35,622 nucleotides of DNA from positions 1 to 35,622 of the IMG/VR virus record IMGVR_UViG_3300029945_000032. One strand, 5' to 3'. The DNA is from a virus. Below, piece by piece: positions 31,777-35,622 of the stretch; within the stretch, counting starts at the first letter, position 1; each line of letters begins with the position of its first letter. Position numbers and translations under genes: made by a program. The notes beneath the pieces are model-generated. The model was not told the DNA's origin. It saw nothing but the letters and a program-made list of their open reading frames with translations, and did no database searches.

Positions 31777-32142
31777 ATGATTACGACTGACCAATTACTC
31801 GCTGCGGGTTATCGGGCGTTGCGCGACACTTATGCTGAGCAACGGCTGGGGAGTTGGTATCGTATGTCCTATGTGAAACACATCACCGATCGCGTGGGGA
31901 CCCGTTATATCATTTTCATTTCTCATGGGCTCATCCCAGCGCACAACGGGTCTCCGGCGCGGCCGTTTTTTTCCACCGATCATCAATTTGCACGCAAGGG
32001 GGTGATCTTCAATGTCGAGGTGGTCAGCGGGGCGGACAGCGTCGAGGAGATCGAGACGTTTTTCGAAACGGTCTGGTCAACGCTGCGGGCTGATTATTAC
32101 CAGGGCGGCCCGGATCAACAGCGCCATTTTCCGCAACAGTAG
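31777..32142 (+). CDS. Hypothetical protein
   Basis: 121 residues from ATG 31777 (AAGGAG 8 nt upstream). Contains LAAGYRALRDTYAEQRLGSW, TRYIIFISHGLIPAHNGSPA, VIFNVEVVSGADSVEEIETF and FETVWSTLRADYYQGG, an alpha/beta protein without known motifs. A strong terminator follows 17 nt after the stop, so this closes a short plus-strand operon. Confidence 0.82.
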   Translation: MITTDQLLAAGYRALRDTYAEQRLGSWYRMSYVKHITDRVGTRYIIFISHGLIPAHNGSPARPFFSTDHQFARKGVIFNVEVVSGADSVEEIETFFETVWSTLRADYYQGGPDQQRHFPQQ

Positions 32143-32159
32143 GACCCGCGATGAGGAGC

Positions 32160-32188
32160 GGGCGGAGGTTGACCCTCCGCCCTTTTTT
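32160..32188 (+). terminator. Strong Rho-independent terminator
   Basis: GGGCGGAGG (32160-32168), loop TTGAC, CCTCCGCCC (32174-32182), then six T. Confidence 0.93.
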
Positions 32189-32240
32189 CCCGGTCGCTTA
32201 CTTCCGAGGCGGCTCCCGGTCACTTACTCCCGAGGCGGCG
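32189..32240. repeat. Tandem 26-bp repeat (two units)
   Basis: CCCGGTCGCTTACTTCCGAG at 32189 and CCCGGTCACTTACTCCCGAG at 32215 begin two adjacent 26-bp units that differ at a few positions. They lie directly after the terminator and encode the C-terminal end of a small minus-strand ORF. Confidence 0.75.
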
Positions 32241-32392
32241 GATGTACGCGGAACGCAGTTCAGTGTCAACGCCTTCTTTTTTTGAACGGTGGCAGTTGAC
32301 CCGCTTGACAAACCGACCGGTCTCCAACAGACTGTTTGTCCAGCCAAGATAATGGCTACGATAACAAGAAGCGATTGGTCCAGGTATGACAT
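32198..32392 (-). CDS. Small hydrophobic protein (tentative)
   Basis: 64 residues from ATG 32392, which begins 3 nt after the stop of the gene at 32396, so possibly translationally coupled. N-terminus MSYLDQSLLVIVAIILAGQT is a likely membrane segment; the rest is polar and partly encoded by the 26-bp tandem repeat. No ribosome site of its own and no recognised family. Confidence 0.4.
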   Translation of the reverse strand: MSYLDQSLLVIVAIILAGQTVCWRPVGLSSGSTATVQKKKALTLNCVPRTSAASGVSDREPPRK

Positions 32393-32395
32393 GGA

Positions 32396-32878
32396 TTAAG
32401 GCGAACGTGCATCACACGTTCGCTTTTTTTTGGCGCGATCAGCGAGTTTAAGTTGTCGGGCCGCTTTTCGTGCCAGATTCTGCTGGAAAGCCTGCTCGTC
32501 TTGGACGATCTGACGCAGCAGTTGATTGACCGTGTTGGTCAACATCACCTCCGGGCTGATAATGTAATTGACGGCCCCAGGGTAGGTTCCTTTGGGGTAG
32601 GGATGATTGCTGATCCGGATTTCGAAACTCTGATTATGCGGGGATCGGTAGTAGCGACTTTCGGCGCGGCCGTCCCATTTTGCCTTGCTGGTGCGGCGGC
32701 GCACCCATTTGCGACAGCGCAATTTCCGGGTCAAGACTTCGATGGTGGCACGTCCGGCCTCGACGGCGATGTCCCGACCCTTGGCTTCGGCCACGCGGGC
32801 GCGAAATGGTTTTGCCCACTCGCAGGCAATCGGCAGTGCCAGCACTTGTTTTGAACTATACCAATCAAACTTTTGCAT
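32396..32878 (-). CDS. Hypothetical basic protein
   Basis: 160 residues from ATG 32878 (AACAGGAGAACCC upstream). MQKFDWYSSKQVLALPIACE, then a basic stretch KLRCRKWVRRRTSKAKWDGR, EIRISNHPYPKGTYPGAVNY and a helical Lys-rich end (LADRAKKKRTCDARSP). The basic profile suggests nucleic-acid binding; no domain recognised. A plus-strand terminator hairpin lies inside its last codons. Confidence 0.72.
   Translation of the reverse strand: MQKFDWYSSKQVLALPIACEWAKPFRARVAEAKGRDIAVEAGRATIEVLTRKLRCRKWVRRRTSKAKWDGRAESRYYRSPHNQSFEIRISNHPYPKGTYPGAVNYIISPEVMLTNTVNQLLRQIVQDEQAFQQNLARKAARQLKLADRAKKKRTCDARSP
32401..32431 (+). terminator. Rho-independent terminator on plus strand
   Basis: GCGAACGTG (32401-32409), loop CATCA, CACGTTCGC (32415-32423), then eight T. 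It faces plus-strand transcripts read past the terminator at 32160, and lies within the 3' end of the convergent gene. Confidence 0.85.
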
Positions 32879-32930
32879 GGGTTCTCCTGTTACTGAGAGT
32901 AGATGAGACTTGCATTGGTGTTTACTGCGG

Positions 32931-32938
32931 GATAAATG
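32931..32938 (+). promoter_or_regulatory. Late-type promoter GATAAATG
   Basis: GATAAATG on the plus strand, 24 nt before ATG 32963 with TGGAG between; a -35-like TTGCAT lies at 32911. Confidence 0.45.
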
Positions 32939-32962
32939 TGCGGACCCCAATGGAGCTTCAAA

Positions 32963-33112
32963 ATGTCGAGTAAAGGTCACGCTGATAATGCGATTTTGCG
33001 CGAGACGCCACAGTTCAAAGAGAAATTGGCCGCGAAAAAGCGTAAGCGTCGGCAAGCTGTATATACCAACCGTCGTGCCAATCAACACGGTAAAATCCGA
33101 GGCAAAAGCTGA
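32963..33112 (+). CDS. 49-residue Lys/Arg-rich peptide
   Basis: ATG 32963 has TGGAG 8 nt upstream. Product: MSSKGHADNAILRETPQFKE, then KLAAKKRKRRQ and ANQHGKIRGKS, strongly basic, as expected for a DNA- or RNA-binding peptide. Its TGA overlaps the ATG of the next gene by one base, so the two are translationally coupled. No family recognised. Confidence 0.65.
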   Translation: MSSKGHADNAILRETPQFKEKLAAKKRKRRQAVYTNRRANQHGKIRGKS

Positions 33113-33426
33113 TGGCACCCCTCGCCGACCTCAATGTCCGCAGACTCTGCATGATCCTCGAAGTTGCCATGTCCAATCTGCTCGACAGCAGCGAGGCTCC
33201 GGTCCCCAGACCGGCGATCGAAACGTGGCTGATGAACTATCTGGACGCGCTCCCCTTACGTATCTGGCTGACAGAGCCGCCGCCTTGGGCACTGCTGACC
33301 GATGATCGGTTCTTCATAAACTTCGATGGTTGCTATATGATCACATTGACGGTCAACCAGTCAGTCAGCCACCGCGCGCTGGACTATTTCGCGATCACGC
33401 GGGAAATATATCAAGAACTGTCGTAA
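33112..33426 (+). CDS. Hypothetical protein
   Basis: 104 residues, ATG overlapping the preceding stop. MAPLADLNVRRLCMILEVAM is followed by PRPAIETWLMNYLDALPLRI, WALLTDDRFFINFDGCYMIT and a helical end (YFAITREIYQELS). The N-terminal RRLCMILEVA loosely resembles the LRRW.RLVE motif of the ART genes but has no ART domain. Function unknown. The 223 bases after it hold no convincing gene. Confidence 0.75.
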   Translation: MAPLADLNVRRLCMILEVAMSNLLDSSEAPVPRPAIETWLMNYLDALPLRIWLTEPPPWALLTDDRFFINFDGCYMITLTVNQSVSHRALDYFAITREIYQELS

Positions 33427-33649
33427 TCATCCACGGCCCCGCCACGCCTGCCACTGGTAGCGAGACTGCTGAGAGGCGATAGCCCGTTTGAACCGCTCAG
33501 GGGGGCATCCCAGGCCAATGGCGGGGCCTGTCTGAAGCCATGTTGATCCTGACGCGAGTCCAGCTTGCGATGTGCGTGATGCGGGGCTGCACCCGTGGCA
33601 GCGCGGGCACTCAGTGTTCCACATCGCCAGAGAAGTGGGATGATGGCGA

Positions 33650-34984
33650 TCAATCCTGCTTACGGCTGTGGTAGAGCCACAACATCTTGTACAACTGGTC
33701 TGCGTTCAAATCGGCGATCAGATCGCGCAGTTTCTGCGACGGCTCATTCGGATGGTGGATACGGGCGAGTGCCAGCATCGCGGCTTGGGCCTTCGGTCGA
33801 GAATAGGTAGCTTTGAGCTTGGCGATACCGGCCGCCTCCGTGCCGGGGACGCCCGCAACGGCACGGTCACCATGGACCGTCTCATCCCAGGGCTGCAAAT
33901 AATTCGGATCACCCTTGGTATCCACCACCTGCACCTGAGTGATAAAACTCTTTGCGTTGGTGATTTTGTTCGTTTTACTGGTAACGACCCATTCCCATTC
34001 GTAGTTGTCGCCCAGTGTGCCGTATTCATCGTCATCATCATGTGGTGTGACGGTGTGGGATGCGGCCAGTTTGTGCCCATCTAACGTGAGGACCACGCCC
34101 CATCGGCCGCCCTGGGATGACATTCTGGCAAACCGAATCGCGACACTTTCATCTTCGGTGGTACTAAACCCGAGATTGCCTTGATCGTAGCTGTCGATGT
34201 CGAAGGTGTTGCTGGCGCGCATGTCCAGATACTGTTGGAGACCCGTGCCGTGATACAGCGTCTCGGGCACGCCGTTATGGCCGTGTCGCAAGGTCTCGCC
34301 CAGAATGTCAGTATGTGAGTTCACTCTGCCGTCGAGCAGCTTATCGCTAGACGTTTTTGATGGATCGAAGCTGGCGTGTCGGGTGCGGATATTGTTTGGA
34401 TGAAACACCACGTAGCTGTCGCCTTTGCCTTCGACACGATTGCCATAAACCAAACCGTCATAGCCTTGTCGCTCGGCGCTGGCTTGGATCGCGCGCCAAA
34501 AATCTGCGGCACTGGCTGTGAACTTGGCTTGTTGTTCGCTCTTAGACTTGTTCAGAGCGCCCCATTCACCACCCGCTGCGCGTCGCAATCGATCTGTTTG
34601 TTTCGCCAAGTCGAAAATACGATCATGATCCTCGTTATTCGGATCAAAACCTTTAGTGTTCAAACACCAAATCTTGGCGCGGTTCATATAGGTCGTTCGC
34701 AACGTAGAAAACATATCATAGACACGCAGGGGGTTATGCAGACGCAGTTTGACGGGAATAATATTTGCGCCCGGCTGATACTCCGCATTGTCAGGCGAAC
34801 GAAATATTGGTCTTATGACTTTATCAGCCTGTTGAAGAGTCCCGAAATGCATCCCGATATCGCCAGTTCGGCGCGGATCGAACGCGTCAAAAGCAGCGGT
34901 CGTGCCGTGGTAGGCATCGATGTTGAAGCCTCGATCATCGGCGTCTTCCACCAGCCGTATCCATCGTCTCAGGGCATTTTCCAT
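33650..34984 (-). CDS. Double ADP-ribosyltransferase-fold protein with LVE motif
   Basis: 444 residues. Domain 1 (24-208): AYHGTTAAFDAFDPRRTGDI, GMHFGTLQQAD, ANIIPVKLRLHNPLRVYD, GYDGLVYGNRVEGKGDSYVV and IRTRHASFDP, the ART-PolyVal pattern of phage polyvalent proteins. Domain 2 (about 240-353): ETLYHGTGLQQYLDM, LGFSTTEDESVAIRFARMS, WGVVLTLDGHKLAASHTV and NYEWEWVV, a second ART with STT and E-x-E-like residues. Two distinct ART folds in one chain are unusual. The N-terminus LRRWIRLVED has L11-V12-E13, a T4-type capsid-targeting and cleavage motif shared with the ART at 35305. Late motif 4 nt before ATG, no ribosome site. Confidence 0.82.
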   Translation of the reverse strand: MENALRRWIRLVEDADDRGFNIDAYHGTTAAFDAFDPRRTGDIGMHFGTLQQADKVIRPIFRSPDNAEYQPGANIIPVKLRLHNPLRVYDMFSTLRTTYMNRAKIWCLNTKGFDPNNEDHDRIFDLAKQTDRLRRAAGGEWGALNKSKSEQQAKFTASAADFWRAIQASAERQGYDGLVYGNRVEGKGDSYVVFHPNNIRTRHASFDPSKTSSDKLLDGRVNSHTDILGETLRHGHNGVPETLYHGTGLQQYLDMRASNTFDIDSYDQGNLGFSTTEDESVAIRFARMSSQGGRWGVVLTLDGHKLAASHTVTPHDDDDEYGTLGDNYEWEWVVTSKTNKITNAKSFITQVQVVDTKGDPNYLQPWDETVHGDRAVAGVPGTEAAGIAKLKATYSRPKAQAAMLALARIHHPNEPSQKLRDLIADLNADQLYKMLWLYHSRKQD

Positions 34985-34988
34985 GTGA

Positions 34989-34996
34989 TATTTATG
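34989..34996 (-). promoter_or_regulatory. Late-type motif CATAAATA, 4 nt before ATG
   Basis: CATAAATA, then TCAC, then ATG 34984 on the minus strand. Confidence 0.55.
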
Positions 34997-35030
34997 GCAT
35001 ACGCCTGACTAGGTGCTAACCCATTAACAT

Positions 35031-35060
35031 TCACCCGTCAATCCTGCGACTGACGGGTGA
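35031..35060. other. 10-bp perfect hairpin in divergent intergenic region
   Basis: TCACCCGTCA (35031-35040), 10-nt loop, TGACGGGTGA (35051-35060). No T run follows on either strand, so a regulatory or RNA structure rather than a terminator. Confidence 0.5.
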
Positions 35061-35140
35061 TGCCGGATGGACGCCCACAGAACCGTCTCCTACACGCCCA
35101 CATCGCCAATCACTGTAGGCAGTTGGTTATTGGTCGTGTA

Positions 35141-35159
35141 ATCGTAGTCTGACTACGAT
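35141..35159. promoter_or_regulatory. Operator-like inverted repeat
   Basis: ATCGTAG (35141-35147) and CTACGAT (35153-35159) separated by TCTGA, 51 nt before ATG 35211. Weak TTGGTC and TACGAT boxes overlap it, so it could be a repressor site on a promoter. Confidence 0.4.
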
Positions 35160-35210
35160 GGGCGGGCTTTGTCCAAACCTTTTCGCTCACTATTGCGATA
35201 GATAGCGATT

Positions 35211-35315
35211 ATGCGCTACGCTGAACTTCTCATGGAAACCACGGTCCGGCTCACCGATCTGTACGATGAGCGAGACAAGTATATTGATCTCGCGGAGTAT
35301 TCCGATGACGCATAG
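35211..35315 (+). CDS. 34-residue peptide with LME motif
   Basis: ATG 35211 encodes MRYAELLMETTVRLTDLYDE and a further acidic 14 residues. L7-M8-E9 fits the T4 prohead protease pattern; if the first nine residues are a targeting signal, the remainder is only 25 residues. Its stop overlaps the ATG of the ART at 35305 by 11 nt, so it may be a translational leader for that gene. No ribosome site seen. Confidence 0.5.
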   Translation: MRYAELLMETTVRLTDLYDERDKYIDLAEYSDDA

Positions 35316-35622
35316 TCTTCGGCGTTGGATGAGGTTGATCGAAGGCGATGCCACGGGATTGCTGTTTCATTCTACGACCGTCGATGCCGCGCTCAGGATC
35401 ATCGCCAGTGGCACGATCAGGGGCACGCCGACCCATGTGGGCCATGAGTCGGGGGTCAGTCTGACGCGCAGCTTCAATTTCGCGCAATACTGGCGCGACG
35501 GCATCATGTTTGTGTTGGATACTGACAAGCTGAAATCCGAAAATCATCTGGTGCCGATCCAGTGGCGTCCGCATCACGGTGAGGCTAATCCAGGCGACGA
35601 GCAGGAGACCTTCGCCTATGGT
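35305..35622 (+). CDS. Putative ADP-ribosyltransferase with LIE motif (partial)
   Basis: ATG 35305 opens a frame running off the window; 106 residues are visible. MTHSLRRWMRLIEGDATG is clearly related to the start of the double-ART protein (shared LRRW.RL.E), with L11-I12-E13 followed by G14, the preferred T4 protease cleavage context. Then LLFHSTTVDAALRIIASGTI, SGVSLTRSFNFAQYW and GIMFVLDTDKLKSENHLVPI form an ART-like core (HxT, xVSLTRS, hydrophobic strand), with an EQETF that might be the catalytic Glu region. The catalytic assignment is provisional because the end is missing. Confidence 0.68.
   Translation, partial: MTHSLRRWMRLIEGDATGLLFHSTTVDAALRIIASGTIRGTPTHVGHESGVSLTRSFNFAQYWRDGIMFVLDTDKLKSENHLVPIQWRPHHGEANPGDEQETFAYG

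Noticed and set aside
32910-33305. 131-residue plus-strand ORF
   Set aside because: Conflicts with the two translationally coupled genes 32963-33112 and 33112-33426, which have a ribosome site and better composition.
33411-33653. 80-residue minus-strand ORF in the gap between 33426 and 33650
   Set aside because: TTG start without ribosome site, composition Arg/Ala/Ser-rich as in shadow frames. The 223-base gap is left without a gene.
1-35622. CRISPR arrays, insertion sequences, integrase or attachment sites
   Set aside because: No regularly spaced direct repeats, transposase, integrase or tRNA-overlapping duplications were seen.

Overview
This window is part of the genome of a large, lytic-type tailed phage, distantly T4-like. 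It carries a T4-type baseplate/tail chaperone with a zinc ribbon, a tape-measure-like protein, LamG/S74 tail fibres, and a repeated TAAATA late-promoter motif resembling the T4 late promoter. The host is probably an alphaproteobacterium: a frameshifted ribosomal protein L33 gene near the left end reads like alphaproteobacterial L33, and base composition is moderately GC-rich. This is inference from remembered families, with no database search.

Layout. 1-508: end of an unknown gene, a broken rpmG (L33), and two minus-strand tRNA-Leu genes (UAA and CAA) just past a terminator. 515-8482 (minus): tail fibre module with two paralogous S74 fibres, one with an added LamG domain, and a tape-measure-like gene. 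8587-9695 (plus): gp26/gp51-like tail chaperone followed by a -1-frame ORF, joined by what looks like a textbook -1 ribosomal frameshift signal. 9724-11412: DNA methyltransferase, a membrane protein and a small gene, the last two with divergent sigma70-type promoters. 11474-16103: PARP-like ADP-ribosyltransferase (ART), DHH phosphoesterase, small genes, HAD-like hydrolase. 16343-19325: coiled-coil membrane protein with a mini-intein, metallopeptidase-like protein, GIY-YIG-like protein. 19515-24213: conserved virion-type proteins, PD-(D/E)XK-like protein, dCMP-deaminase-like enzyme. 24242-31135 (minus): SpoVR, YeaH (DUF444) and PrkA, the complete stress-kinase cassette of bacteria, with inteins in SpoVR and in the Walker A motif of PrkA. 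31258-33426: small genes and two strong terminators. 33650-35622: a double-ART protein, a 34-residue peptide and a third ART running off the window.

Two systems stand out. First, three ART-type proteins, a HAD-like hydrolase and a 34-residue peptide share a short N-terminal segment ending in [L/I]-x-E, like the capsid-targeting sequences that T4 prohead protease removes from Alt and the internal proteins. They may be a set of head-packaged effectors injected with the DNA. Second, late-type promoter motifs fall into two classes: about 16-31 nt before the start codon, usually with a Shine-Dalgarno sequence, or exactly 4 nt before ATG with none, which predicts leaderless late mRNAs. Six genes, including two of the ART genes, are of the second class.

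No transfer or integration genes are visible. Most minus-strand genes of 16-31 kb look like late operons, and the sigma70-like promoter pair at 11.0 kb marks a probable early region.
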